This document shows, piece by piece, positions 1 through 7,974 of a DNA stretch of 16,209 bases. The notes under the pieces are model-generated. The model was given only the letters and a program-made list of their open reading frames with translations, was not told the origin of the DNA and searched no databases. Within the stretch, counting starts at the first letter, position 1. The number at the start of each line of letters is the position of its first letter. A program made the position numbers and the translations under genes. The stretch lies in contig CAYJQO010000014.1 of assembly GCA_964372445.1 (NCBI GenBank), forward strand, positions 1 through 16,209, in the 5' to 3' direction. This stretch comes from CAYJQO01 sp964372445 (lineage in GTDB: Bacteria; Patescibacteriota; Minisyncoccia; UBA6257; GWB1-50-10).

Positions 1-1738
1 GGGCTGCCCGGTGAGCGGTAATGATCTTCTTCGCGGCCGAGAGCGCTCGCTGGATTAACCGGTTCACCTCGCCGTCAATCTTCGCGCCCAGCTCTTCGGA
101 GTAATCTCGCTCGGTCGATATTTCGCGGCCCAGGAAGATGAGCTCCTGGGTCCTCCCAAAGGTGCGCGGCCCCACGGTCTCGCTCATGCCAAACCGGGTA
201 ACCATCCGATGCGCGAGGTCGGTGGCCTGCCGGATGTCCTGCGTGGAACCGGTGGTGATGTCATTAAACACCGATGCCTCGGCCGCGTAGCCGCCGAACG
301 CCACCGCCAGGTCGGTGAGGAACTGCCCCTTCGTCTTGAGGCGCCGCTCCTCGATCGGGAGCTTCAGGGTGTACCCGCCGGCCATGCCTCGGCTCACAAT
401 AGAAACCTTATGGATGGGGTCGGCGTCCTTGAGGCTCGCGGCAACTAGGGCGTGCCCCGCCTCGTGGTAGGCGGTCACCTTCTTCTCGCTCGGGGAGATC
501 ACCCGGCTCTTCCGGGCCGGCCCGAGCATCACCTTCTCGATTGAGCTCAGGAAGTCATCTTGGAGGACTGTCGCGCGGTTCGTGCGCGCCGCCGCGATCG
601 CGGCTTCGTTCATGAGGTTCGCGAGGTCGGCGCCAGAAAAACCGGGTGTGCGCACGGCAACCATCCGCAGATCTACCTTTTTCTCAAGCGGCTTCCCCTT
701 GCCATGGATCTTGAGGATCGCCTCGCGGTCGTTGATGTCCGGCATGTCGAGCACGACCCGGCGGTCGAAACGGCCTGGCCGAAGGAGCGCTGAGTCCAGG
801 ATATCGGGGCGGTTCGTCGCTGCCATGACGATGATGTTCGTATCGCGGTCAAACCCATCCATTTCAACGAGGATTTGGTTAAGGGTCTGCTCGCGCTCGT
901 CGTGCCCGCCGCCCAAACCGGCGCCGCGCTCCCGCCCCACCGCATCGATCTCATCAACGAACACGATGGAGGGCGCTGCGCGCTTTGCTGTCTGGAAGAG
1001 GTCACGGACCCGCGAGGCACCAACCCCCACGAACATTTCAACAAATTCCGAAGCAGAAATATGGAAAAAGGGAACGTTCGATTCCCCGGCGACGGCGCGC
1101 GCGAGGAGCGTCTTGCCGGTCCCCGGCGGACCCATCAGGAGCACACCGCGGGGGATCTTCGCCCCCATGTCGATGAACTTCTTTGGGTGACGCAGGAAGT
1201 CCACCACCTCCTCAAGCTCTTCCTTCGACTCCTTGAGGCCGGCAACGTCTTTGAAGGTCACCTTATCGCGCGACGGTGCGAAGAGACGGGCGTTCACCTT
1301 GCCGAAGGAGAAAGCCTGGTTCACCCCCGTGCGTGCCTGGCGGAAAATCCACCAGAAGATGAGCACCATGACGATGATCGGCAGGAGCGACGGGATCAAG
1401 ATGCTAAGCCAGTACCGGAAGCTCTGCGGATCCTCTACCTTGAGCTCAAAACCTTGGAGCGCCGCCGGCTCGAGACCGTAGTTCTTCAAAATCTGTACGA
1501 GGTCCGACCCAGGCTCTTTGCGCGATGTTTCGCGGGACCCATCCGTACGCACCACCGAGAGCTCATCACCGGAAACGGTCACGCTCCGTACCTCACCGGC
1601 CGCAACTTGCTTCACGAGCACATCAATGGTCACGGCTGCGGGCTTCGGTGACCCCGCGTCGTAGAGCGATGAGAAAAGGATGGTGAGGAAGAATAGGATG
1701 AGAATCGCCCAGAAAAAGTGCTTACTGAGGTTCTTCAT
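1..1738 (-). CDS. ftsH: ATP-dependent zinc metalloprotease FtsH (3' end outside the window)
   Basis: Membrane-anchored AAA+ protease that extracts and degrades membrane and short-lived soluble proteins as a hexamer. Visible: an N-terminal transmembrane helix (about residues 8-24), a small extracytoplasmic domain, a second helix (about 109-130), Walker A GPPGTGKT (203-210), Walker B DEID (262-265), the second region of homology ending in RPGRFDRR, the zinc site HEAGH (425-429) and the probable third zinc ligand Asp501 in STQDIRQA. All catalytic residues are present. The start is the ATG at 1738, followed by KNLSKHFFW and the first helix; there is no good Shine-Dalgarno sequence. About 579 codons are visible; the family is usually 600-650 residues, so only the C-terminal tail is missing. 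It lies downstream of rpsA on the same strand but has its own probable promoter. Identity is certain. Confidence 0.97.
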   Translation of the reverse strand, partial: MKNLSKHFFWAILILFFLTILFSSLYDAGSPKPAAVTIDVLVKQVAAGEVRSVTVSGDELSVVRTDGSRETSRKEPGSDLVQILKNYGLEPAALQGFELKVEDPQSFRYWLSILIPSLLPIIVMVLIFWWIFRQARTGVNQAFSFGKVNARLFAPSRDKVTFKDVAGLKESKEELEEVVDFLRHPKKFIDMGAKIPRGVLLMGPPGTGKTLLARAVAGESNVPFFHISASEFVEMFVGVGASRVRDLFQTAKRAAPSIVFVDEIDAVGRERGAGLGGGHDEREQTLNQILVEMDGFDRDTNIIVMAATNRPDILDSALLRPGRFDRRVVLDMPDINDREAILKIHGKGKPLEKKVDLRMVAVRTPGFSGADLANLMNEAAIAAARTNRATVLQDDFLSSIEKVMLGPARKSRVISPSEKKVTAYHEAGHALVAASLKDADPIHKVSIVSRGMAGGYTLKLPIEERRLKTKGQFLTDLAVAFGGYAAEASVFNDITTGSTQDIRQATDLAHRMVTRFGMSETVGPRTFGRTQELIFLGREISTERDYSEELGAKIDGEVNRLIQRALSAAKKIITAHRAA

Positions 1739-1806
1739 GGTGTTCGGATCGCCACTCTCCGCAGACGGCGCGATCAGCAGCCGTGGGGAGCCGGAACGTG
1801 CTGTTC

Positions 1807-1836
1807 AGTATAGTGGAGGGGAGGCTCTACTGTAAA
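1807..1836 (-). promoter_or_regulatory. Probable ftsH promoter
   Basis: Read on the minus strand, TTTACA (1831-1836) is followed after 18 nt by TATACT (1807-1812). Each box matches the sigma-70 consensus at five of six positions. Transcription would start near 1800, giving a leader of about 60 nt. It sits in the gap between the rpsA stop and the ftsH start. Inferred from sequence only. Confidence 0.5.
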
Positions 1837-1841
1837 CGACA

Positions 1842-2933
1842 CTAGGTGATCAGCTTGAGCGCGATCCGTTTCTCAAGGGGACGCACCTGTGCAACCACGA
1901 AGCGGAGTTCGCGACCGAGGGGGAGCTGGCGCCGCATCTCCTCGACGCTCCCGAAGGCCGTCACGTGAACCTGTCCCTGGAGCTGCCCCTCAAGATTCAC
2001 GATGGCGCCGAACGGGGTGTAGCTGTACACGGTCCCGACGGTCTCCTGCCCCTCGCCGTAGCGCGCGGCAACCTGCTCCCATGGGTCAGCCTGGAGCACC
2101 TTCAGAGAGAGTGAGATCTTGCCGTCTTTGATCTCGACGATCTGCGCCTTGACCGCATCGTCAACATGCACCACCTCCTTTGGGTTCTCCACCATTCGAT
2201 GGCTCAGTTCCGAGACATGCACCATGCCCTCCAGCCCAGGATTGTCCGTGAAGCGTACGAACGCTCCAAAATCGGCGACGCCCGAGATGATACCTTCGAT
2301 GACCTGTCCCACCACGTAGTTCTTCGCAAGCTCACGAGAGGAAACCTCAGCCGCCTCGCGTTCCGAGAGGATGAGCTTGCCGGTGCGGTGGTTCGCATCG
2401 ATGATTTTCACCGTAAGCTCGCCACCCACAAGCTTCTGGATCTCCTTGATGATTCCATCCCGATCGCCGTCCTGCCCCATGCGGGGGTAGTGCTCCCCGG
2501 CAAGCTGGGAGATGGGCATGAACGCCTGGAGCCCACAGATGTCAGCGGTGAGGCCGCCGCGGTTGAATCCCGAGATGGTGACGGTGATCGGGTCGCCGCG
2601 CTCGGCGAGCTCGACCACCTCCGTCCAAGCCTTCTGCTTCCCTGCCTCGGCGAGCGAGAGTTCCACGTACCCATCCTCATTATCCACGGCGACCACTTTC
2701 GCATGGACCTTGCCGCCCGGCTCGAGCTGCCGGACGATGTTCCGGGCATTCTGGATCTCGCCGCGGTAGACGGCACCGGTGCCGTGTTTCCCCAGGTCGA
2801 CAAGAATCATGTTGACGCTCTTGTCAAGCACGGACCCTTCCACCAAATCCCCCGGCTTGAGCAGGGAAAACGCAGCGGGCTCATTCTTCGCAAGCTGCGA
2901 GAGCAGATTTATGGTATTTTTCACCGTCCCCAT
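1842..2933 (-). CDS. rpsA: Small ribosomal subunit protein S1, four S1 domains
   Basis: RNA-binding protein of the 30S subunit that helps mRNAs dock. Four S1 (OB-fold) repeats are visible in 363 residues: about 26-96, 113-195, 207-280 and 292-362. The third is the most canonical, with GVADFGAFVRF and EGMVHVSELS. Proteobacterial S1 has six domains and about 557 residues; a short form is common in Patescibacteria and Firmicutes. The open frame reaches 3233, but I place the start at the ATG at 2933 (MGTVKNTINLLSQLAK). The upstream part does not look like S1 and contains the promoter. No Shine-Dalgarno sequence precedes this ATG. The family is clear, although a short multi-S1 protein could also be called a general S1 RNA-binding protein. 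Confidence 0.9.
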   Translation of the reverse strand: MGTVKNTINLLSQLAKNEPAAFSLLKPGDLVEGSVLDKSVNMILVDLGKHGTGAVYRGEIQNARNIVRQLEPGGKVHAKVVAVDNEDGYVELSLAEAGKQKAWTEVVELAERGDPITVTISGFNRGGLTADICGLQAFMPISQLAGEHYPRMGQDGDRDGIIKEIQKLVGGELTVKIIDANHRTGKLILSEREAAEVSSRELAKNYVVGQVIEGIISGVADFGAFVRFTDNPGLEGMVHVSELSHRMVENPKEVVHVDDAVKAQIVEIKDGKISLSLKVLQADPWEQVAARYGEGQETVGTVYSYTPFGAIVNLEGQLQGQVHVTAFGSVEEMRRQLPLGRELRFVVAQVRPLEKRIALKLIT

Positions 2934-2951
2934 ACTTAATAGAGTTAAGTC

Positions 2952-2980
2952 AGGATATTGGTTTGCCGCAAACCTGTCAA
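2952..2980 (-). promoter_or_regulatory. rpsA promoter, divergent, very close to the start codon
   Basis: On the minus strand a perfect TTGACA (2975-2980) is followed, after exactly 17 nt, by TATCCT (2952-2957). The predicted transcription start is near 2945, only about 12 nt before the ATG, so the message would be nearly leaderless. The spacer contains a short inverted repeat, GTTTG-CGG-CAAAC, that could be an operator or chance. Confidence 0.65.
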
Positions 2981-2996
2981 TGCTCCATATTTTTAG

Positions 2997-3025
2997 TTGA
3001 AAAAGGGCCGCCGGTGCGCTACCAT
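2997..3025 (+). promoter_or_regulatory. Probable promoter of the MBL-fold/gyrA gene group
   Basis: TTGAAA (2997-3002) and TACCAT (3020-3025) are 17 nt apart. The predicted start point near 3032 is about 10 nt before the ATG at 3042, mirroring the short leader of the divergent rpsA. The two promoters lie back to back within 75 bp. Confidence 0.45.
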
Positions 3026-3041
3026 ACGTACATCCTGCGCT

Positions 3042-3635
3042 ATGGTCATCACGTACCACGGAGACAGCTACTTTAAGATCCAATCCGGCAGCCTCACCCT
3101 GCTCATCGATCCGACGAACCATCGGTCCATGAAGGGAGCTAACCTGATCATCTCCACCACCGATCCTCCGGCGGTCGAGCATCGAGAAGGCAACGAGGGC
3201 AAGGGAGCGGCGGCTCCCTTTTGGATCACCCACCCGGGTGAGTACGGGGTATCAGGTGTGGCCATCCGCGGCTGGAGCACGGGGAACGATGGGAAACACG
3301 AGCACACGGCGTACCGGTTAACCATCGACGGCATCACGGTAGCGGTCCTCGGCCACCTCACCCGCGAGCTCCCCGGCGACATCCAGGTAGCGCTGCGCTC
3401 ACCCGATATCCTCATGCTCCCGACGGGCGCGAAGCCATGGCTCGCCGCTGGTGCGGCAGCAAAGCTCACCCGGCAGCTCGAGCCAAGCGCGGTGGTACCG
3501 TCCCTCTTCCAAGACCTGCGGCCGTTCCTCAAGGAGCTGGGGAGGACTGATGTACGGCCCGAGGAGAAGCTTGTCGTGAAAAAGAAAGATCTCCCGCCAA
3601 AGGCGCTCGCCGTGCGGTGGCTCTCGCCGCGGTGA
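3042..3635 (+). CDS. MBL-fold (UlaG-like) protein without the zinc-binding motif
   Basis: 197 residues. The pattern is that of the small MBL-fold hydrolases common in Patescibacteria: an opening MVITYHGDSYFKIQSG, a LLIDP strand, then PGEYGVSGVAIRG, a TIDGITVAVLGHL segment and a C-terminal LEPSAVVP strand. In active relatives an HxHxDH zinc motif follows the 'ADIVLITH' strand. Here the matching place reads NLIISTTDPPAVEH, so the metal-binding histidines are gone; a lone GH (in VLGHL) and TH (in ITHPGEY) remain. It is therefore probably not a hydrolase, and its role is unknown. The start is the ATG at 3042, where family similarity begins; the frame is open back to 2997, which overlaps the promoter. 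The next gene starts 17 nt after the stop. Confidence 0.75.
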   Translation: MVITYHGDSYFKIQSGSLTLLIDPTNHRSMKGANLIISTTDPPAVEHREGNEGKGAAAPFWITHPGEYGVSGVAIRGWSTGNDGKHEHTAYRLTIDGITVAVLGHLTRELPGDIQVALRSPDILMLPTGAKPWLAAGAAAKLTRQLEPSAVVPSLFQDLRPFLKELGRTDVRPEEKLVVKKKDLPPKALAVRWLSPR

Positions 3636-3652
3636 CCATCCGCACGTACCCT

Positions 3653-4099
3653 ATGCAACACATCACCAGCTATACCTCGAAGCTCCGGAGTTTCATACGG
3701 GAGCTCCAGCGATCAGACGACCAGCGAAAGCATCGGTGGCTCGTGGGCACCTCTGCGGTCTCAATGGTCATCGTCGTGGGACTCTGGGTCATTTTCCTCA
3801 ACGTGAGCGTCCCGACGGTGAGCTCCGGCGTGGCCACCGCTTCCGGGACCGTACACAGCGTCCCAGGGGATGAAACCACGTCACCGCAAGATTCGTTCGG
3901 AGCGGTACTCGGGCGCGGCTTCAGCATCGTCACCGATACCTTAGGCCGCACGCTCGGAACGGCAGGGCAAGCAGTCTGGCAAAGCGTCGCGCTCCTCTTC
4001 TCTCGTGTGGCGGCTCCGCACGAGTTCACCCTGACCCCACCCGAGCACCCGTACCTGCCGCCGCAACCCGATCCGGTACCGACCACCCGCCTACCTTAG
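3653..4099 (+). CDS. Hypothetical single-pass membrane protein
   Basis: 148 residues, not recognised. A basic/acidic N-terminal segment (SKLRSFIRELQRSDDQRKHR) precedes one transmembrane helix at about residues 31-49 (LVGTSAVSMVIVVGLWVIF). An extracytoplasmic Ser/Thr/Gly-rich part follows, and the tail is proline-rich (TPPEHPYLPPQPDPVP). By the positive-inside rule the short N-terminus is cytoplasmic. The frame is open from 3617, overlapping the preceding gene. I prefer the ATG at 3653, which follows that gene's stop and puts a plausible helix-proximal N-terminus first. It lies 9 nt before gyrA and is probably co-transcribed with it. No function can be assigned. Confidence 0.7.
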   Translation: MQHITSYTSKLRSFIRELQRSDDQRKHRWLVGTSAVSMVIVVGLWVIFLNVSVPTVSSGVATASGTVHSVPGDETTSPQDSFGAVLGRGFSIVTDTLGRTLGTAGQAVWQSVALLFSRVAAPHEFTLTPPEHPYLPPQPDPVPTTRLP

Positions 4100-4108
4100 G
4101 TAGCCACC

Positions 4109-6553
4109 ATGGATAAACCAACTGAAGAAAAAATCGAACCGCGTGAGATAACCGACGAGCTCAAGGAGTCGTACCTTGACTACGCCATGTCGGTCATCGT
4201 GTCACGCGCCCTCCCGGACGTTCGGGACGGGCTCAAGCCGGTGCAACGGCGCATCCTCTGGGCGATGTGGGACACGGGGCTCTCGCACAGCGCGAAACCG
4301 AAGAAATCCGCCAACGTGGTCGGGGAGGTGCTGGGAAAGTATCACCCCCACGGTGACATCCCCGTCTACGATGCCCTAGCCCGCATGGCGCAATCGTTCT
4401 CCCTCCGCTACCCCTTGGTGGACGGGCAGGGGAACTGGGGATCGGTGGATGGTGATCCCCCGGCGGCTATGAGGTACACGGAGGCGCGGCTCTCATGGAT
4501 CGCGGAAGAGCTCCTCACCGACATCGAGAAGGAAACGGTTGATTGGCAGCAAAACTATGACAGCTCCCGCACCGAGCCGAAGTGCCTCCCGGCGAAGCTC
4601 CCAAACCTGATCCTGAACGGCACCGTCGGCATCGCGGTCGGCATGGCCACCTCGATCCCGCCGCACAACCTCCGAGAGGTAGTAGATGCTCTCATTTTTC
4701 TGAGCGGGCATCCTGATGCAAGCGTGCCTGAGCTTATGGCGCATATACCCGGACCTGACTTTCCCACCGGCGGGGTCATCTTTGACCGGCGCGCCATAGA
4801 GGAGGCGTACGCGACCGGCAAGGGATCCATCACCATGCGCGCGGTGGCTGAGGTCGAGGAGCGCAAGAGCGGCAGCTTCCAGATCATTATCACGGAGATA
4901 CCCTACCAGGTGAACAAATCTGACCTCGTCACCTCCATCGCCGAGCTTGTCCAGGAACGGCGGGTGGAAGGCATCCGCGACCTCCGCGACGAATCCGATC
5001 GCGAGGGGATGCGCATTGTTATAGAGCTCAAGAACGACGGCGCGCCCCAGAAAATCCTGAACCAGCTCTTCGAGTACACCGAGCTCCAGAAGAATTTTTA
5101 CATGAACACGCTCGCCCTCGCCAACGGCCTGCAGCCCCAGGTGCTCTCGCTCAAGGAGGTGCTCGCGGCACACCTCGAGCACCGCACGCTGGTCGTGCGG
5201 CGCCGAACCGAGTTCGATCTCCGGAAGGCGAAGGAGCGCGCCCACATTCTCGAAGGCCTCGTGCAGGCGCTCGGTGCGATCGATGCCATTATCGCCACCA
5301 TCAAGAAATCAAAGCATCGGGACGATGCCCACACGAATCTCGTGAAAGGGTTCCGCCTCACGGCGCTCCAGGCAGATGCGATCCTCGAAATGAAGCTCCA
5401 AACCCTGGCGGCACTCGAGCGCCAACGGCTCGAGGACGAGCTCAAGGAGAAACGTACCTTGATCAGCGAGCTCGAGCTCATCCTCAAGCACCCGAAGAAG
5501 ATCAGCGAGGTGATTGTCCGCGAGCTTGCCGACCTCAAGGCGCGTTTCGTCTCTCCGCGGCTCACCAAGATCGTTCCGAGCGGCCTCAAGGAGTTCCGCG
5601 AGGAGGATCTCGTGCCACAGGAGGAGGTCGTCGTGACGCTCTCCGAGGACGGCTACATTAAACGCATGCTGCCCACGGCGTTCCGCGCCCAGCGCCGCGG
5701 CGGGAAGGGACTGATCGGCTTCGAGCTCAAGGAGGAAGACCTGATCCACCAAATCATGCGGGCGAGCTCCCATGACAACATCCTCTTCTTCACCGACCGG
5801 GGCAAGGTGTTCCAAACGAAGGCGTACGAGATACCGCAAACCTCCCGGACCGCCAAGGGGAAGGCCATCCATAACTTCCTCGAGATCCCACAGGGGGAGA
5901 CCATCACCGCGCTCATCTCCTACGGGGCTCTCGATCGAGGCTTCCTCCTCATGGCAACCGCAGAGGGGCTGATGAAGAAAACACCCCTCCAGGACTTTTC
6001 GAACGTTCGGCGAACCGGCATCATCGCCCTCACGCTCAAGGGTAACGACCTCCTCAAGTGGGTGCGCCTCACCTCGGGAACCGACGAGGTGGTGCTCGCA
6101 ACCGCAGAGGGGCAGTCAATCCGTTTCCGTGAGAAGGATGTGCGCAGCATGAGCCGCGCGGCAAGCGGCATCCATGCCATCCGGCTCAGGAAGGGAGACC
6201 TGGTCGCCGGACTTGATATAATAAGGAAAGCTGACGTGGGGGCGCGGGGCGTTACCAAGCTCCTCGTGATCACCGACCGCGGGTTCGCGAAGCAGACGCC
6301 GCTCAACGAGTACAAGGTCCAGCGGCGGGGCGGGGGCGGGATCCGAACCGCGAAGGTAACTGAGAAGACCGGTAAGGTCATCGCCGCGCACATCGTGCAC
6401 GGCAACGTCGAGGAGGTGCTCGCGTTCTCATCGAAGGGCCAGGCGCTGCGGACACCCCTCAAGGACATCAGAACCGCGGGGCGAGCCACCCAGGGAGTCC
6501 GCATTATGAATCTCGGGAAAGGCGATCACCTGATCGGCATCATATGCCTCTAG
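4109..6553 (+). CDS. gyrA: DNA gyrase subunit A
   Basis: Breakage-reunion subunit of the type IIA topoisomerase that introduces negative supercoils. 814 residues, a normal length. Visible: the winged-helix region with YHPHGD (78-83), the catalytic tyrosine Tyr123 in AAMRYTEARL, the tower and coiled coil, and a C-terminal beta-pinwheel. The GyrA box QRRGGKG (528-534) marks gyrase rather than topoisomerase IV; no acidic tail follows. The residue matching E. coli Ser83, the main quinolone contact, is Ile84 (codon 4358-4360), followed by Pro85; the position matching Asp87 is Asp88. The start is the ATG at 4109, weakly preceded by TTAGGTAG. gyrB is not in the window. Confidence 0.97.
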   Translation: MDKPTEEKIEPREITDELKESYLDYAMSVIVSRALPDVRDGLKPVQRRILWAMWDTGLSHSAKPKKSANVVGEVLGKYHPHGDIPVYDALARMAQSFSLRYPLVDGQGNWGSVDGDPPAAMRYTEARLSWIAEELLTDIEKETVDWQQNYDSSRTEPKCLPAKLPNLILNGTVGIAVGMATSIPPHNLREVVDALIFLSGHPDASVPELMAHIPGPDFPTGGVIFDRRAIEEAYATGKGSITMRAVAEVEERKSGSFQIIITEIPYQVNKSDLVTSIAELVQERRVEGIRDLRDESDREGMRIVIELKNDGAPQKILNQLFEYTELQKNFYMNTLALANGLQPQVLSLKEVLAAHLEHRTLVVRRRTEFDLRKAKERAHILEGLVQALGAIDAIIATIKKSKHRDDAHTNLVKGFRLTALQADAILEMKLQTLAALERQRLEDELKEKRTLISELELILKHPKKISEVIVRELADLKARFVSPRLTKIVPSGLKEFREEDLVPQEEVVVTLSEDGYIKRMLPTAFRAQRRGGKGLIGFELKEEDLIHQIMRASSHDNILFFTDRGKVFQTKAYEIPQTSRTAKGKAIHNFLEIPQGETITALISYGALDRGFLLMATAEGLMKKTPLQDFSNVRRTGIIALTLKGNDLLKWVRLTSGTDEVVLATAEGQSIRFREKDVRSMSRAASGIHAIRLRKGDLVAGLDIIRKADVGARGVTKLLVITDRGFAKQTPLNEYKVQRRGGGGIRTAKVTEKTGKVIAAHIVHGNVEEVLAFSSKGQALRTPLKDIRTAGRATQGVRIMNLGKGDHLIGIICL

Positions 6554-6562
6554 CAATAATGA

Positions 6563-6670
6563 ATCCTGTTAGAAAAAAAAGATGCGCCAGCTGTACCCTG
6601 GAGATACCCGTACGATCTAGCGCTACGTCGATGGCGCCAGCCAACCCGCGGATGGTTTTTCTAACGGGAT
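6563..6670 (+). promoter_or_regulatory. Structured leader: long inverted repeat ending on the start codon
   Basis: This region holds most of the gap between gyrA and the solute-binding protein gene. Segment 6563-6577 (ATCCTGTTAGAAAAA) pairs with 6656-6670 (TTTTTCTAACGGGAT) over 15 positions, with one G-U wobble. The last two paired bases are the A and U of the next gene's AUG. Inside, GCGCCA (6584-6589) can pair with TGGCGC (6632-6637). The U-run lies inside the 3' arm rather than after it, so this is not a standard intrinsic terminator. It could hide the start codon, act as an attenuator, or separate gyrA from the following genes. No known riboswitch class was recognised. Confidence 0.45.
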
Positions 6671-7970
6671 GAACCTCACCAAACAGCAGCTCGCGGTGGC
6701 CGGTGTGATCGGTTCGATCGTGCTCATTATGGTGCTCATCGCGACCGGCGTCATACCGGGGCTGAAACGCCGACCCAACGATGCGGCGGTCACCGGGACC
6801 ATGAACGTGTGGGTGGTAGGCGACCCGGTCGAGGCCTACCAGGGCCCGCTCAGCGCCTACGCATCCTTCCGCCCCAAGGTGACCGTCAACATCCGAAGCT
6901 TCGAGGGCATTCCCGAGTACGAAGCGGCGGTCATTGATGCGCTCGCCGCTGGCGCCGGTCCAGACGTTTTCATGATCCGGAACAGCAGCCTGCCGAAGTA
7001 CCTCAATAAGGTGGTGGCCGCCCCCGCCACCATCAGCCCGGCAGCGGTGAAGGGTCTCTTTCCGGGCGTGGTCCTGCAAGATTTCGCGACCGGCGGGGCG
7101 CTCTACGGGCTGCCGCTCTCGATCGATACCTTGGTGCTCATCCTCAACCGCGATCTCTTGAACCAGGCCGGCATCGTCTACGTTCCCGCAACCTGGGAGA
7201 GCTTCAAGGAAGCGGTTCCGAAGCTCTCCAAGATCGACAGCACGCGCCGCATTGTACGGGCTGGGGCAGCCATCGGCACCGCGGTGAACATCGACGTGGC
7301 GCCTGACCTGCTCTCCCTCCTCATGATCCAAACGGGAACAGAGATGGTGAATGACCAGTTCACCGCCGCCACGTTCGCATCAAAGAACGGTGAGGAGGCG
7401 ATGGCTTTCTACACACAATTTTCAAATCCACGCACCGACGTGTTCACCTGGAGCAACACACTGCCCTCGGCCATCGAATCCTTCAGCCAGCAAACGGTTG
7501 CCATGGTCTTCGGGTACGCGGCGAGCATCGACCTAATCAGGAAACGATCTCCGTTCGTTACCCTAGAGGTCGCCCCGGCGCCACAGCCGGAGGAGGCGGT
7601 GATCAAGGTTGCCTACCCTCGCTACTGGGGTTACGTGGTCTCCCGCCAGAGCCGCTCCCAGGACCTCGCATGGGAATTCATCTCAATCCTTACGACCGAT
7701 CCTGTCGGCGCACGAGCATACCTCGACGCGACCCAACGACCGCCGGCGCTCCTCTCACTCATCAACGAGCATATTTCGGACGAACGCTTCGGCGTCTTCG
7801 CCCGCCAGGCCTTGATCGCGCGGTCCTGGCCGCAGGCTGATCCGGACGCCACCGCCACCATCTTCTCCCGCGCCATCGACTCGGTGGCGAACGGCGAAGA
7901 GAGTGTGACTGAGGCATTGAAGAGCGCACAATCGCAGGTCACCCAGCTCATGTCGCGGCGGTTACCGTAA
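6669..7970 (+). CDS. Membrane-anchored extracellular solute-binding protein (family 1 type)
   Basis: 433 residues. The fold is that of sugar-type ABC-transporter binding proteins: an N-terminal helix (about residues 9-30), then MNVWVVGDPVEAYQGPLSAY, GPDVFMIRNSSLPKYL, the substrate-cleft stretch GLPLSIDTLVLILNRDLL, PATWESFKEAVPKL, SQQTVAMVFGYAAS and PRYWGYVVSRQS. There is no lipobox cysteine, so it is probably held by its uncleaved N-terminal helix. No permease or ATPase gene follows; instead a pilin begins 4 nt after the stop, so the two are probably co-expressed. The ligand cannot be told from the sequence. It may supply a distant permease or act as a surface adhesin or receptor for the pilus region. 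Confidence 0.85.
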   Translation: MNLTKQQLAVAGVIGSIVLIMVLIATGVIPGLKRRPNDAAVTGTMNVWVVGDPVEAYQGPLSAYASFRPKVTVNIRSFEGIPEYEAAVIDALAAGAGPDVFMIRNSSLPKYLNKVVAAPATISPAAVKGLFPGVVLQDFATGGALYGLPLSIDTLVLILNRDLLNQAGIVYVPATWESFKEAVPKLSKIDSTRRIVRAGAAIGTAVNIDVAPDLLSLLMIQTGTEMVNDQFTAATFASKNGEEAMAFYTQFSNPRTDVFTWSNTLPSAIESFSQQTVAMVFGYAASIDLIRKRSPFVTLEVAPAPQPEEAVIKVAYPRYWGYVVSRQSRSQDLAWEFISILTTDPVGARAYLDATQRPPALLSLINEHISDERFGVFARQALIARSWPQADPDATATIFSRAIDSVANGEESVTEALKSAQSQVTQLMSRRLP

Positions 7971-7974
7971 TCCC

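Noticed and set aside
875..1651. Long plus-strand frame (258 codons) opposite ftsH, with other frames at 209-1190
   Set aside because: Antisense shadow of ftsH. The translation is rich in Arg/His/Pro and has no domain-like pattern.
2166..2939. 257-codon plus-strand frame opposite rpsA
   Set aside because: Shadow of rpsA, produced by GC-rich codon use; no recognisable motif.
6212..6222. Perfect extended -10 (TTGATATAATA) inside gyrA, in a run of rare codons
   Set aside because: No -35 match at a useful distance, and the nearest downstream gene start is about 450 nt away. Probably chance.
4493..6504. Several minus-strand frames inside gyrA
   Set aside because: Full-length gyrA on the plus strand explains the region; the frames lack starts with signals and family motifs.
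6563..6670. MITE-like element with terminal inverted repeats
   Set aside because: No target-site duplication and no second copy in the window. The wobble pair and inner stem fit an RNA hairpin better.
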